This document shows, one piece after another, positions 34,794 through 47,905 of a stretch of 64,000 nt of DNA. The position numbers and the translations under genes are program-made. Under the pieces are notes generated by a model. The model saw only the letters and a list, made by a program, of their open reading frames with translations. It was not told where the DNA came from and did not search any database. How positions within the stretch are numbered: position 1 is the first letter of the stretch; the number at the start of each line of letters is the position of its first letter. Origin of the DNA: Deinandra increscens subsp. villosa (Eukaryota; Streptophyta; Magnoliopsida; Asterales; Asteraceae); the NCBI GenBank assembly GCA_039602395.1, contig JBCNJP010000003.1, positions 64,532,278-64,596,277 of the forward strand, in the 5' to 3' direction.

Positions 34794-37134
34794 CTGATTT
34801 CCTGTAAAATTTGTAAACCACTTGTATCAACAACTATGAAGTTGTTGGTGAGCCGTGCCTGTTTAACTTTCTGTCACATTGCATTTATTGCTACATACAC
34901 TGTCACGCATGGTAATGACTAGTAATCAACCAGTAATCATATATATAAGTCACGGGGTACAACGCATGCACCAAATGATTTCTAGCATACTATCTGTAGT
35001 ATTTTTCACATACCAGCCATCTTTCACTATGCAGACAAACAATGCAATCAGTTTTATAGCATAGATCTGGCTATGCATTCTTTCTTTGAAGCCCAAAAGC
35101 TTTTAAAACAGTTAAGGCAAGGTAAACGAAACTCACTTGGTTAATCTGGCAAGCTCAACTTGATGGTATATTTGCAGCAAAAGCGTTACTAGCAAAGAAA
35201 CCTAAAACAAATATTTATAATCATTACTGTTTATGACACTATCTGTCAATTATGTTCTTATATATTCTGTTTCTAAACTGTTGCATAATGCAATACTAAT
35301 GTTGCATAATGCAATACTAAGTATTCTGACATTCGTGATCTGCGAGTAGTGTTTAATCATTTTTCTGGAAAAGTGTGTGTCATGAACTACTTCAGGTTTT
35401 ATTGAACTCGAATTTTCCTGTTTTGGAATTGTTGCATAATGCAACACTAAATATCTATAATTATTTTAGCTTTGGAGCTTCAAGTAAATGTCATTTAATT
35501 TACATTTTTAAATTATCCGTTAGCCTTTCTGATGTCGTGTGTTCTTTCAAAATGGGTTTTTATTGTGTACAAGGTTATTACAATAACTATGAGATATCAA
35601 GACACGGTATACCTTCCGGTCGATACGCGACTCGAACCCGGTTAACCGTAGGTCCAAAGGTGTCCGAATCTGATGAGCAAATAGTCCATTCCGCTTAGAA
35701 TTTCGCCACGAATAATAATCCGCGCTCAGTTTCTAGATTTGACTTCGTTTGACCCTCCGAAACCGTTGACCAGAACTGTATGCGGGCTTAACCCGGTTGA
35801 CTTTTGTTGACCAACAACAAAACAACTCCAAATCATCCAAAACAAGTTCTACAATATTGACCCATCATATCCATCTTCAAAAACCAGCAACACACCAACC
35901 ACTACCACTAACTTGCGGCTGTTCGGCGGTTCACCACCGCCACAGCCTCGATTCCGGACACCCTTATCGACACAAATCGTCATCATCTAACAACAATCAT
36001 TACAACAACCTTTAAACCCCCAAATCTGTCACATTAAACAAGATGGGAACATGCATGTCACAATTGGGTGTATGGAATTCTAATTCAAGATGTAAATGAG
36101 GGCAGAACTTAAACCCATCATCATCTCTTACCGATTGGAGGCTGGAACCGCAAAAAAGGGGGGTCGCCGGAATCCGTAACAGCGGCGACATCGCCACTGG
36201 CTGCAGTAATTTAGCCGCCACGTGCGGTTGTTGCTGTTAGCGGAACTGAAATCGCGATCTAAGGAGGTCGTCGGCTTCGAATCAGACAGAGAGTGAGAGA
36301 GAGGTCAGAGTGTTGTGGTTGTGTGAGGCCGAATCATCGGAGCCGATGTTAGCTAGGGCGGAACCCTAGTCGCCTCTTGTGGTTGTCGCCGCCCCTGGTT
36401 ACGAACGGAAGAGAGAAGGAGTCGGACAGGGAGAGAGAGCAGCGACCGAGAGAGAGCGAGAGGTTTGGAGGGAGATCGCCGCCGCCCACCATGGTCGGAG
36501 ACCGGCGGTTCGTCGCTTCATCGCTGGACGGGAAATGGGGGAGCCGTGAGGCTCTTTTCTTTTCTTTCTCTGATTCCTTTTTTTTTCCTGCATTTCATTT
36601 ATAGACATATGTGTGTGTACTGTTTGTATAAAATAGAAGGCAAAAGTACATTCACATGTACTTATGTTAAAAATATGTAGTACTAGTTTAAATAAACAGG
36701 TACTATACCGCGATCTCCGAACACGTTAAATACTGAATGCTAAGTAAATGGTCCATAATAATTCCCGAGTGATTGGAATTTACAAAAGTCTTGTAAATAT
36801 CCTCGGGTGTTTAAATGGTTGAAATATATATAATTCGGTAATCGTTCGGTCAACGAGCGGTATAAAGCGTGTATCTGACGCGAATCCCGTACATCTTCGT
36901 TTTGCTAACCGAGCATACTTCCACGACTGTAATTCTCTGTGTAAACTCAGAAAATATATTTATAACTCCACAAGGTCGGTAAATCAACTTACCCGAACAT
37001 TGTTTATAGTGATTAGGCTTTTGTTGGGCCACAAATTTCTTAATGGGCCTGTTAGGCCTAACTGGGATTACTGGATCCAATTCATAACCGCAAAAATTTC
37101 CTTTTGATTTTAGCGGAATTTACAAGGTGTTACA
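34794..37134 (-). repeat. left LTR of the older Gypsy, outer end deleted
   Basis: Aligns with 42291-44530. The first 295 bases of the LTR (41996-42290 in the other copy) are missing. It ends GGTGTTACA. Its GA-rich part (36280-36480) and the short ORFs there are mirrored in the other LTR. Confidence 0.88.
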
Positions 37135-37151
37135 ACTCTCCCCTCCTCAAA
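37135..37151 (-). other. polypurine tract of the older Gypsy
   Basis: The minus strand reads TTTGAGGAGGGGAGAGT directly before the LTR start TGTAACACC. Confidence 0.75.
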
Positions 37152-37319
37152 GGAATTTCGTCCCGAAATTCGCAACGCCTAATCGAAGGAGTAACCATAC
37201 ATCTTTGTATTACGTCACATCCAATGTTTTCCTCATGGACTTCTCTGATCTCATAAGTTAGACTTACTTTTATATCAATCCTCGTTGCTCTTACTTAGAT
37301 CGATTTTTGGCATCTCTTT

Positions 37320-37890
37320 ACTATTTAAAACGTCAGCCACTATTTTAGCTTTTCCCCGGATGGTATTTAACCTTGCAATCATGATCACCTAATATCTTCA
37401 TCCAACGTCCTTGACGCATATTCAGCTCTTTGTGATTTATGAGGTGTTAAAAACCCTCATGAACATGGTACACCACAATTTCTTTTCGCACAACTAATAT
37501 CTCTATATTTTTCAGAACGTATACTTCTATACTCAATTCCAGACCGTGTATGATGTAATTCTTTCCGTGTATCGTAAGTTGTTTGATGGCATAAGCAAAT
37601 ACCTTGTCACATCACATGAGTATACAACTAATTTCATTAGTTGATGTGTCAAAATTTATCTCGTAGTTTTCGTATCCATTAGGTAGTGATATAACTGGTT
37701 CCTTGCCGTTGAACACTAATTCGTGATCCTATGTAAGAAATATCGTTCTTGATCTTTATACGTTTAAGGTTGTGAAAATCAAGGTACATTAGCGTTAATC
37801 CATGTAGCTTCTTCTTAATGAGTATAGGCGCTTCCCATAGCAATGTACTGGGCTTATAAAATCCTTTTTCACAATGCTCTTGCATCTAAA
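37320..37890 (-). pseudogene. pol: RT and RNase H relics of the older Gypsy
   Basis: The minus-strand frame 37885-37679 retains the spacing of the RT entry block (MQEHCEKGFYKPSTLLWEAP, then LDFHNLKRIKIKND). Around 37440-37320 a second frame shows RNase H end motifs (HKELNMRQGRW and YHPGKA). The sequence between is scrambled by indels, and the YxDD region and integrase are lost. Confidence 0.75.
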
Positions 37891-39898
37891 TCTTCAATTC
37901 TTGTATTTCAAATTGCTCAAAATTTGACAGACGAATGAATAATCAAACACATTATGGTTGAAAATAGATAATTTTATTGAATCTTGGAACTTGCACAACC
38001 ATGTGACAAATAACTTAGTGGCTTAAGCTCTTTGACAGAAAAGTCCAAGGTCTTACCGATTTCTAACGAAGGCATGTTGACATTAAAAGTTCAAGGGCTT
38101 ATGGATTTCTAAATAAAATCTGAAGGATATGTCATCACTCATAACATGATGGCAAGATAGCTAGATTGCAGGTTCATAGAACCGGAACTGAGTAATCAAA
38201 TATGTTGTGAAGGGGTTGTGGATGAAACTATTGAAATTTCAAGGGATATTAGTCAACACAATAGGATTCCAGAAGCGCACATATGTACCTGCAAATTCAC
38301 GATTACGTTCTAGAACCATAGTCGTCTATTTTCCTTACAAACATGCCCTATAAGTTCTCCCTTCATGTATCTTAATGATTAGGCCAACTCACCAAAAGGA
38401 CAAATATATATAGGCCATTACATAAAAGAATGAGGGAACACGAATGACGGTGATGAGACCTTCCAACAAGTTCTAACGAACGAAGTTCACAATTTGATGA
38501 TAAGGATGATTAACCAGGAGAAGGATCCTAGTCTAATCTTTGCTTAGAATTTAAACTATGTCCATTGCGATCTTCAAAGTCCTCGGCCTTGTTGATCTCA
38601 CATCCGCTCCAAGTGCTGAATCCATGCCTTAAGTATGTCTCCTAATTTATCTCTTCTCAGCATCCGTCATGTGAAGTACCGAAGTGAGAGACTCATTAAA
38701 CCACTTGATATTAAAAGATTTCCTCCATTTGAGACGGGGAACATGTCACGCACTCCACTGAATTCTTCCAGCTCCTTTAACTTATTTTCATAAATATATT
38801 TTTCCTCAGCAATTTAATTGCGTAAGCCAATTCCATTTCTCTTCCTTAGGTATACATCATCCTTTTCTGTTAACTCTAAATAGTGTCCTTTAAGGAACTA
38901 GGCGCAAATCAAATCGTATCCTCTTCAAGACATTCGCTAGTGTCCAAACTAGTAGATAAAATAATTCCTTTCACTTCACAACCTCAAGTTATTTCGACTA
39001 GAACTGGTACTTAAAAATTTCAAGATCATTCTTCAATTTGCTCTTCATTTGTACTTTTGGTTTATCAATTTCCATTTTAAATGGTCAACTTTCCCACTAT
39101 GATACCTATACTACCTAGTATAGCCATAATATCCATCAAATTTCACTATTTTCATCAACTAAGAATGAATTTGTAAATTAACAAGTCTCGTTAACTTTAA
39201 TCTATTTCAACCAATTGAGTGTTTCAGTTGCATCATTACCATCCTATAGACAATCGACTATCTCATTATCCTTGAAAATAATTATCTGATCAAGCTAGGC
39301 TTGATTGAACTGGGATTCACTCACACCATCCCTGAAAATAATTATCTGATTGTGTTGGACTTGACTGAACTGGGATTCACTCACTCCATCCCTGAAAATA
39401 CCAGGTATGCAAGCAATGAATGCTTTGTGCGAGCATTCCTTCTTGCAACTACTCTTTTCTTTATTCAATCAACTCTTTTCCTTCCAGTCAGAATCCTCAG
39501 AACGTTGCCGAGAACCTCAACTTTGATAGACTTCTCTAGTCTTGCTCCTAAAGCTGGCAGTATATTTAGTAGGATGAGAGTAATGCTTTATAGTAACTTT
39601 CTTCTAGTGGCTAATACTAATTCTGATTGCACTCATACAACTTGATTTCTCGAAGTCATCATGAGTCTTGCTCTGCTTCTTTCTCCTTGGCCTAAAGTCT
39701 AGGAACTGTCGCCACAGCTAGTACAGCTGTACCAGTCTTACAACTGCCACCAGCCTCCGTCTTCTGACGTAATTGTTCCTAAATTGAATTCTTATTTGTA
39801 CTAAATGGGAGTTTTTTTTAATCATTATGTTTATTTGTCATAGCTTTTTGTCTCTAGTGGAGAGTTAAGCAATTTGCCACAATGGAAAACAATTTTAG

Positions 39899-39900
<2 letters not shown>

Positions 39901-39955
<55 letters not shown>
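39901..39955. repeat. (AT)n microsatellite
   Basis: An uninterrupted AT tract of about 27 units that directly abuts the small inverted-repeat element to its right. Confidence 0.95.
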
Positions 39956-39958
<3 letters not shown>

Positions 39959-40130
39959 AGAGGATCATTTGAGAACCATTTTGATTTGAGAACTAAAAAG
40001 AACTAATTTGAGCCACATGTTTATTACATGTATCCCCCCTCCCATGAATTGTAGTGGTCCCCCCTGAAATTTGTGGTTGAGATTTAGTTCTCAAAAGTTC
40101 TCAAAATAAAAAGTTCTCATTTGAACCTAA
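39956..40130 (-). mobile_element. small inverted-repeat element (MITE) beside (TA)n, copy A
   Basis: About 175 bp. The left end reads AAGGAGAGGATCATTTGAGAAC and the right end, reverse complemented, TTAGGTTCAAATGAGAAC. The interior GTTCTCAAAAGTTCTCAAAATAAAAAG matches the element at 53271-53452 in reverse orientation. It has no coding capacity. Confidence 0.75.
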
Positions 40131-41979
40131 TTGTTTTCATGCATCTCAGACGTGGACTAATATTTCCCTTATCACTGTTGTAAGGATCATGTGTTCTTTG
40201 TGTTATTTGTCAAAACTGACTTGTTGTGCCGGTCTTATGCCGGTTTGCACAAGACAATTATTATGAATATAAACGCACAAGCGTGCGAAATTTTAATTGG
40301 ATCCTAATTCTAGGCAATCACTTAGGCTCCTAAGGCCATAGTCTATGTATAGACCTCAATTATATATACATAATAAGTGCATAAACGCATATTTTAACAC
40401 CTATTTGCAATTTCATAGCTTATGGTAGCAGGATTAACTTTTGGCATAACCAACTATGGTTTCAGATATAATTCACATAATGCAGATATGGGGAGGACGA
40501 TCACGACCTCTCACAGCACAATTATCAAATGAGACGCAAACAGGCAATTTGAAGCATGAAATGATTAGTCACAAGCCTATAGCAACTAGTAGTGTAGTAA
40601 AAATTTTCCTTTCCCATAATGAATGTATCGCCATATCAAAGCTTTTTGCCTCTTTTTAATTGGAGCCAATTCACCAATGCATATACTGTCTCCTTGTGTG
40701 CCTTCGCCATTTTTCTTTTCTTCTTCTTGTACTCTACTACATTACTTATCAACACGCAGTTTTCTTTCACTAGCACACTTGCAATTGGAGATTTTATAGT
40801 AGGTCTTACTGGTTTCTGATAAAGATGCATGAACTAGGATCCGAGAATAATGGGAGGTAAGCTTCCACATACAGTGATTATGATGAAAAATATGCTGTTG
40901 TGGTTGAATAAGGTGTAGTGACTGAGGCTATAAATGATGAAGCGACTGAATTGGTGTGGCTGTTGCTGATGAGACTGATGTGGTTAAGATATTAGACCAA
41001 TAATATGTCATTCAAATAAGTAGGGGATTTGCTGAAATATGCAAATTGTCGATTCCTTGCAGACGTGGAAAACTGTAACTGTTAGACACTTGTCGTCCAT
41101 ATTCGGCTCAAGAATCGTAGTGAATGATAAATATTCACGAGGTTGCCAGCTAAAACAGTGTTTTGATCGTCAACCGTCACATCCATGTAGTTGCCCATCA
41201 ATGGTAAATTGATCACTAGTTCCAGTTACATAGAAACTAACTTTTCCGGTCTGCCTTCAATGGCTGCATAAGCTGATGACGCGTAGACATGATGCTAATG
41301 ATGCTCTAAGTGGTAGCTGCTTGTGTGTTAAGGTTAACATTACTATCTCAGCGCGCTCTTGTAAGTGTTGTGGTTGAACGACATCTTCCTCGTCTTCAGG
41401 ATCTTCCTTATTGTCTCGTGTCTTATCAATTGCTGTCATCACTACCTCTTGCTCGGCTGAAGTTATCTAAAATATTTATCACAGGTGCGTGGTCATGACT
41501 TATGACTCTTCCTTTTTTTTTTGGTTTCTCCTCTTGGGAACCCTTGTCAACGTCTGTTATCACATCAATTGCGGCCTTTGCTATTTGCAGAAGAAGACTT
41601 GCCCGATCCAAATGTTTGTGTTGAGTGCATGCTTAAAACAATGTTAGTATATAACTAGGATATCAAATTCCCAATGAAAGCCTAGGTTACAGAACCCTAC
41701 TTACACAAGAATGGTCACAACTTAGAGCTTTAACACATAATGAGGAAGACTATCAGCTTTAATGTGCCCACCAAGGTTCACCGAACTTTAGTGCACCTGT
41801 GGGTAGTAATGGTAGTTGGCCAGGCTGAAACTACTACCGACCTTACACTAAACTTCGATAGCTGCCTAATGCACAAATCTCAGCCTAAGTCAAGACTTAA
41901 CAACGGGATATGGTCTTAACGTCCGATCTAGGTTCGAGCTAAGGGGATCTACAAGAACACCTAATCTGCTGGAACATGT

Positions 41980-41993
41980 GGCTCTGATACCAA
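41980..41993 (-). other. primer-binding site of the older Gypsy
   Basis: The minus strand reads TGGTATCAGAGCCA, two bases inside the LTR. This is the standard tRNA-Met-type site without mismatch. Confidence 0.88.
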
Positions 41994-41995
41994 CC

Positions 41996-44530
41996 TGTCA
42001 CACCCCGCCCGTACATGTCACCCAGTCAGGCACGGGGAAGGTGTTGGGGAAAACAGGCTGTCAATATCAGACGCACGCGGAAGCTACAAATGATGTATGT
42101 ATTCAACAACTGATAATTTATTTACAGACAGCCTGATAAGTTTTACAATCACTTGATAATAATAATAAGTAAAAGTCTTGTTCTAGCATCTAAACAGTAT
42201 ACTAGGTCACTGGGCCCGAAGGTTCTTAATAACTATTTGAACTTCATTGCTTTTTTTTTCCTATAGGGTCACCTACTTGGAGGATCTCTACTGATTTCCT
42301 GCAAAATTTGTAAACCACTGGTATCAACAACTATAAAGTTATTGGTGAGCCGTACCTGTTTAACTTTCTGTCACATTGCATTTATTGCTACATACAACTG
42401 TCACGCATGGTATTGACTAGTAATCAACCAGTAATCATATATATAAGTCACGGGGTACAACACATGCACCAAATGATTTCTAGCATACTATCTGTAGTAT
42501 TTTTCACATACCAGCCATCTTTCACTATGTAGACAATAATGCAATCAGTTTTATAGCATAGATCTGGCTATGCATTCTTTCTTTGAAGCCCAAAAGCTTT
42601 TAAAACAGTTAAGGCAAGGTAAATGGAACTTACTTGATTAATCTGGCAAGCTCAACTTGATGGTATATTTGCAGCAATAGCGTTACTAGCAAAGCAACCT
42701 AAAACAAATATTTATAATCATTACTGTTTATGACACTATCTGTTAATTATGTTCTAATATATTCCTTTTCTAAACTGTTGCATAATGCAATACTAAGTAT
42801 TCTGACATTCGTGATCTGCGAGTAGTGTTTAATCATTTTTCCGGAAAAGTGTGTGTCATGAACTGCTTCAGGTTTTATTGAACTCGAATTTTTCTGTTTT
42901 GAAATTGTTGCATAATGCAACACTAAATATCTATAATTATTTTAGCTTTGGAGCTTCAAGTAAATGTCATTTAATTTACATTTTTAAATTATCCGTTAGC
43001 CTTTCAGATGTCGTGTGTTCTTTCAAAATGGGTTTTTAATGTGTACAAGGTTATTACAATAACTATGAGATATCAAGACACGGTATACCTTCCGGTCGAT
43101 ACGCGACTCGAACCTGGTTAAACGTAGGTCCAAAGGTGTCCGAATCTGATGAGAAAATAGTCCATTCCGCTTAGAATTTCGCCACGAATAATAATCCGCT
43201 CTCGGTTTCCAGATTTTACTTCGTTTGACCCTCCGAAACCGTTGACCAGAACTGTATGAGGGTTTAACCCGGTTGACTTTTGTTAACCAACACCAAAACA
43301 ACTCCAAATCATCCAAAACAAGTTCTACAATATTGACCCATCATATCCATCTTCAAAAACCATCAAACACCAACCACTACCACTAACTTGCGGCTGTTCG
43401 GCGGTTCACCACAGCCTCGATCCCAGACACCCTTATCGACACAAATCGTCATCATCTAACAACAATCATTACAACAACCTTTAAACCCCCAAATCTGTCA
43501 CAATAAACAAGATGGGAACATGCATGTCACAATTGGGTGTATGGAATTCTAATTCAAGATGTAAATGAGGGCAGAACTTAAACCCATCATCATCTCTTAC
43601 CGATTGGAGGCTGGAACCGCAAAAAAGGGGGGTCGCCGGAATCCGTAACAATGGCGACACCACCGCTGGCTGCGGGAATTTAGCCACCACGTACGGTTGT
43701 TGCTGTTGGCGGAACTGAAATCACGACCTAAGGAGGTCACCCGCTTCGAATACAACAAAGAGTGAGAGAGAGGTCAGAGTGTGGTGGTTGTGTGAGGCCG
43801 GATCATCGGAGCCGCTGTTAGCTAGGGCGGAACCCTAGTCGCCGCCCCTGGTTACGAACGGAAGAGAGAAGGAGTCGGACAGGGAGAGAGAGAAACGAGT
43901 GAGAGAGAGCGAGAGGTTTGGAGGGAGGTCGCCGCCGCCCGTCATGGTCGGAGACCGGTGGTTCGCCGCTTCGTCGCTGGATGGGAAAGGGGGGAGCCGT
44001 GAGGCTCTCTTCTTTTCTTTCTCTGATTCCTTTTTTTTTCTGCATTTCATTTACACACATATGTGTGTGTATTGTTTGTATAAAATAGAAGGCAAAAGTA
44101 CATTCACATGTACTTATCTTAAAAATATGTAGTACAAGTTTAAATAAACAGGTACTATACCCCGATCTCCAAACACGTTAAATACTGAATGCTAAGTAAA
44201 TGGTCCATAATGATTCCCGAGCGATTGAAATTTACAAAAGTCTCATAAATATCCTCGGGTGTTTAAATGGTTGAAATATATATAATTCGGTAATCGTTTT
44301 GCTAACCGAGCATACTTCCACATCTGTAATTCTCTGTGTAAACTCAGAAAAATATTTATAACTCCACAAGGTCGGTAAATCAACTTACCCGAACATTGTT
44401 TATAGTGATTGGGCTTTTGTTGGGCCACGAATTTCTTAATGGGCCTGTTGGGCCTAACTGGGCTTACTGGATCCAATTCATAACCGCAAAAATTTCCTTT
44501 TGATTTTAGCGGAATTTACAAGGTGTTACA
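41996..44530 (-). repeat. right (5') LTR of the older Gypsy
   Basis: The plus strand starts TGTCACACCCCG and ends GGTGTTACA. It is complete, unlike its partner at 34794-37134. Confidence 0.9.
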
Positions 44531-46090
44531 TGCTAGAACTTGTGATGTCTGATGTTGAAGCTGATGAAATAGATGATTATATTCCTCTTGTGACCAAGAG
44601 AAGGAGAGATAGTGTGAATCCTCCCTCCGAAGATCCTCCGTTAGCCTCAAGTTTTGAGAATATTGATAACTCAAGCCAAAGCCCACCCAAAAAGCAGCTG
44701 AAGTTTCGATTCAAAGCATCTTGTTCAAGTGTTATATTTGTGAACAAGGAACATCATCTTCAGCCGATATCATACCTGAAACAGTTAATGTGACTGAAGG
44801 TCATGAAAGTGTTCAGTCAGAAGTTCCTCTGAATGCATGCACTGAAAGTGTAGTTAGAGATATTCTGGACAAAGGAAAGAGGCCTTTGTTGCCAGATGAT
44901 GCTTCCGATGGCGAGAAAATAAAGTTTTTGTTAGAAGAGAACAAGATCAAGGGTAGAAAGATTACTAATATGATGACTTCTTAAGTTAGCCAATCTTTAA
45001 AAATTCATAATCTGACTAGTGAAGTTGAAGTAGTGAAAGCTCAAAATGCCTTGTTAACAGAGAAGCTTGATGCATGCAACGCTAATCTAGGTCATCTGAC
45101 TTCATTGTTTTTAAAGTTCAAGAAGAAAGGACTAAGGGTGCAGAAAAGAAAAGTGATGATAAAGGTGACCATGCCAGTGGATCAAGAGAATTTGATGACT
45201 TGTTTGGTCCTGGAAATGATGCAGGTTTTGAAGATTTAGCCAAGGAGCTTGCAGCAAGTGGATCTGGAAATCTGGAAGACACTGACCTGGATACTATATT
45301 TGATGATGTGTGTGATGATCTGGACTCCATACCAGCTGAAGGAAGCAGTGTACCAAATACTGTGATCTGTAATAGACCAGGGGATACTACAAACTGGTTT
45401 AAGGAACTAACAGCTCCGCCTCAAAGATATTCCCTCAGACTAGGAGTAAGTGAGTTTGATAAATATGGAAACTGAGATGGTGTGTGTGCTTGGATTTATG
45501 ATTCAGATAAGGAATTACATGCTGTTATTAGAAAAGGTCATGCACCGGTAGAGTATTATAATAACATTAGTGATTTCCATTCTTGGACAAAGGTGGATCT
45601 TAACGCCTTTCTTAACGCACCTTTCATCACTCGCAGACAGAGTGGAGATGCTGCCTTTGTTTGAAATAGATTGCTGGGGGAATCAAGGAATGGGTTTGAG
45701 AATTTTGCAACAGTTAAATCTCGTCTAGTTAAGGAGAAGAATCCAATAACTGGTGAAATTCGAAAGGTAGTTGTTTGGCCTCCTACACAGAAAGTGAAGG
45801 TTGTTCCGTTGGGTGACCGATATCCGGACGTATCACTTTCTTCATTCATAGGGTGGAACTATGACCCATCTACTGCAGAGGCAGTTATTGTCTGCTCAAA
45901 CAGGGAATTTTGTTTGTATGACACTCAAGATCTTCTGATATTCGAAGAGAAGGATATAAAGGCTCTTGCCTAGAAGACTATTCAGAGAGTCACTTTGTAT
46001 AAAGAATATGATCTTCGAGTGGATGCGTTTAGAGCTGCTGCTGCGAAAATTGTTGAAGATGAAATCTACAAGAAGCCAGGAAAAGTTTAA
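44531..46090 (+). pseudogene. extra 3' ORF (aORF) of the SIRE-type Copia, C-terminal part
   Basis: Reading resumes directly after the Gypsy LTR in mid-protein (MSDVEADEIDDYIPL, TKRRRD). It contains an acidic and Ser-rich stretch, a short coiled coil (44930-45120; SEVEVVKAQNALLTEKLD), an Asp-rich stretch (45270-45330), and a conserved-looking C-terminal module with WIYDSDKELHAVIRKG (45490), SDFHSWTKVDLNAFLNAPF (45570) and DTQDLLIFEEKDIKALA (45920). It ends at TAA 46088. Five frame changes or stops break it. From memory, proteins of this type occur after pol in Asteraceae Copia elements; their function is unknown. No membrane segment is seen. Confidence 0.65.
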
Positions 46091-46124
46091 TTTCATTAGA
46101 GCCTGCCTTGAAGTCATAATGGTA

Positions 46125-46503
46125 CAAGCCTAGGAGAAGATTGTAGGGAAATATTTTCTGAGGCTTGTACATTAGACTTAGGATGTTGTGTAATTAGTTT
46201 TGGGCTTATTAGTGGGTTAATGGGGTTTACGGTTTGGGCTAAGGAAAATTCAAGTGTTTGGTGTTTAGTATATAAACCTAATCATGTGTTGTGATTAGGT
46301 TAGACATTTTCGTAAGAAGCTAGGGGAGGTTTACGATTTTGGGGGCTTTGCAACTTGTAATCATTCAATCATCTGAAATATATCATAAGTTCATCGTTTA
46401 TTATTCATAATTATCATATCCTCCTACTTGACACATACTAAACCGGATTCCGCACGGATTAGTGTGAAGATATCGTGTAAGGTTCAAGGATTCTGGACTT
46501 ACA
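46125..46503 (+). repeat. polypurine tract and 3' LTR of the SIRE-type Copia
   Basis: AAGCCTAGGAGAAGAT leads into an LTR starting TGTAGGGAAAT at 46142 and ending GGACTTACA at 46503 (362 bp). It has a TATA-like TATATAAACC near 46270. The LTR at 51202 shares the purine tract and the layout. Confidence 0.8.
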
Positions 46504-47115
46504 GGGGAGAAAAACCGAAAAATACAAAAACATTGAAAAATGAGAAATTGTATTTGACATAATTAGGAAATGATGGTACATTGGCTTACGTGTCTGACTC
46601 ATGGATAAAATAGATGAAAAAGCGATAAGATCATTGCTCTATGTGCTTAATAGTCTCGGCATTAAATCAGAAAGTATTCAGATGTGATATACACTAAATA
46701 CTAATGCTTGACCAAGTGGACAACATTTTGTCGACGCGTATATCAAGATATTGAAAACATATGTGAAAAAGAAAATGAGAAGTCACTGTGTATACTTTTG
46801 TTCATTTTGCAATGATTTAAACTTGTTTGATATTCTTTATTTTGTCAAACGGTCGGACTTTCTCTGTGTGTACGGGAGTACCAGCCTGATTGTTGTTAGG
46901 TTATACAATTTCAACTTGTTTTTATTTTCTTATTTTGTTAATCCAATGCCTTATTTGCGTATCGAAAGATCGACCTTAAGGTAGATGATTTAATGTTCTT
47001 ATTTCTTTTTGAATGGAACACAGTTGACAATATCATAAATTCAGTCATTATGTGTTAAATCAAAAACGAAATCATAAAATGTGATAAGCAAATACATATT
47101 TGAGTATATCTGATA
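46504..47115 (+). mobile_element. TR-GAG copy 3: 3' non-coding fragment
   Basis: This matches the non-coding 3' part of the TR-GAG family. It starts GGGGAGAAAAACCG, continues with the GATGGTACATTGGC block (as at 57750), and holds the TCTGTGTGTACGGGAGTACCAGCCTG and TGCGTATCGAAAGATCG units. It has neither gag nor LTR. It is flanked by the 3' LTR of the first Copia and the gag of the second. Confidence 0.7.
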
Positions 47116-47164
47116 GTCTGGTTCTACTCAGTTCTCTACCAACTAGACAAGACTGAATGGCAAC

Positions 47165-47752
47165 TTGTCTGCATCAGGCCATTATGAAAAATCAGGAGCT
47201 GCATTTATCCCAAGGCGGCAGACTCAATGTCATGTTGCTCCAACTCTGCCAACTGCTTTCAATGACTATTCGGCTGACTTTTATCTGAAAAGGCATACAT
47301 GTTTAAACAGTGGAGTTCCTGGTCACATTGCGAGAAACTGTCTTGATCACCCCTACGGGCCCTGTTATCCTGTGAACCAGGAGTTTTCATCTCAGGTTTC
47401 AATAAATTTTAAGCCAATGAAGGTGCAACTACCAAAGGCACTGAAGACTGTTAATCCTAAGTTTAAACCTTCTGATGGAAATTGGGGAGCTGCCAAAGAG
47501 CACAAAAAGCTCTTAAATCAAAAACATGTTTTTCCAAATTATGACAATTTTCATAAAAAGGTGAACAGATCAAAATATCAAAAGATTGAAAAACCTAAAG
47601 TTGTCACTCCAAAGGCAACTAAAACTATTTTGAAAAATGAACCTAAACTAAAGAAGGTTGAAACACCTAAAGTCACAACTCCAACGGTGACTAAAATAAT
47701 TGTTAAATCACCTGAAATTTGGAAACCAAAAGTCAAGGTAGCAACACCTTAA
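47165..47752 (+). pseudogene. gag: C-terminal gag of the second Copia
   Basis: An open frame of 195 codons with a CCHC-like box CLNSGVPGHIARNC, in which the second Cys is replaced by Ser. DHPYGPCYPVN follows; this corresponds to the second knuckle of the first Copia (15332-15373). Then comes a Lys/Thr/Pro-rich basic tail with the unit KVxTPKxTKxI repeated three times (residues about 140-195). The knuckle should bind zinc and RNA poorly, if at all. Confidence 0.75.
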
Positions 47753-47905
47753 ATCCCTGATTTTACAAAGGGGATGTACTTAAAGAAATTTCTTTCACTG
47801 ACTCTTCAAGTATACCCAGAACCACAATGGCCTGTGTACTTATGGCTAACTGATCTCTCACCTTGTGCAGGAACAGTGAAGGAGGACTTTCATTAACATT
47901 TTGTT

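Larger units (their letters stand above)
37891..41979. other. decayed interior of the older Gypsy
   Basis: No coherent gag or protease reading. 39270-39400 contains a 60-bp unit repeated about 2.1 times (CCCTGAAAATAATTATCTGAT). A (TA)n tract with a small inverted-repeat element sits at 39901-40130. Short minus-strand ORFs at 41257-41611 are rich in charged residues and could be gag remnants, but I cannot assign them. Confidence 0.5.
34794..44530 (-). mobile_element. older Ty3-gypsy element nested in the extra ORF
   Basis: On the minus strand: a right LTR of 2,535 bp (41996-44530), a perfect primer-binding site (41980-41993), a 4.86-kb decayed interior, a purine tract (37135-37151), and a left LTR (34794-37134) that lacks about 295 bases of its outer end. 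Only short RT and RNase H relics remain; integrase is gone. No target duplication can be found because the left end is deleted together with part of the host ORF. Confidence 0.85.
12055..46503 (+). mobile_element. SIRE-type Ty1-copia retrotransposon, interrupted by two Gypsy elements
   Basis: Removing the two nested Gypsy insertions leaves a collinear element: leader (12060-12810), gag (12811-15848), protease (15905-15998 joined to 28609), integrase, RT and RNase H (to 32413), a spacer, an extra 3' ORF (34710-34793 and 44531-46090), a purine tract and a 362-bp LTR (46142-46503). The domain order GAG-PR-IN-RT-RH is diagnostic for Copia. The VYVDDIIFG motif in RT and the additional ORF after pol fit the SIRE/Sirevirus lineage. 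The 5' LTR is missing; the left end abuts TR-GAG copy 2. All genes are damaged, so the element is dead. Confidence 0.8.

Noticed and set aside
36377..36680. GA-rich ORFs resembling a host gene start, with twins near 43818-44132
   Set aside because: Part of the older Gypsy LTRs and present in both LTR copies.
44531..46090. Envelope glycoprotein
   Set aside because: Position after pol would allow it, but no signal peptide, membrane helix or Cys-rich ectodomain is visible, so I call it only an extra ORF.
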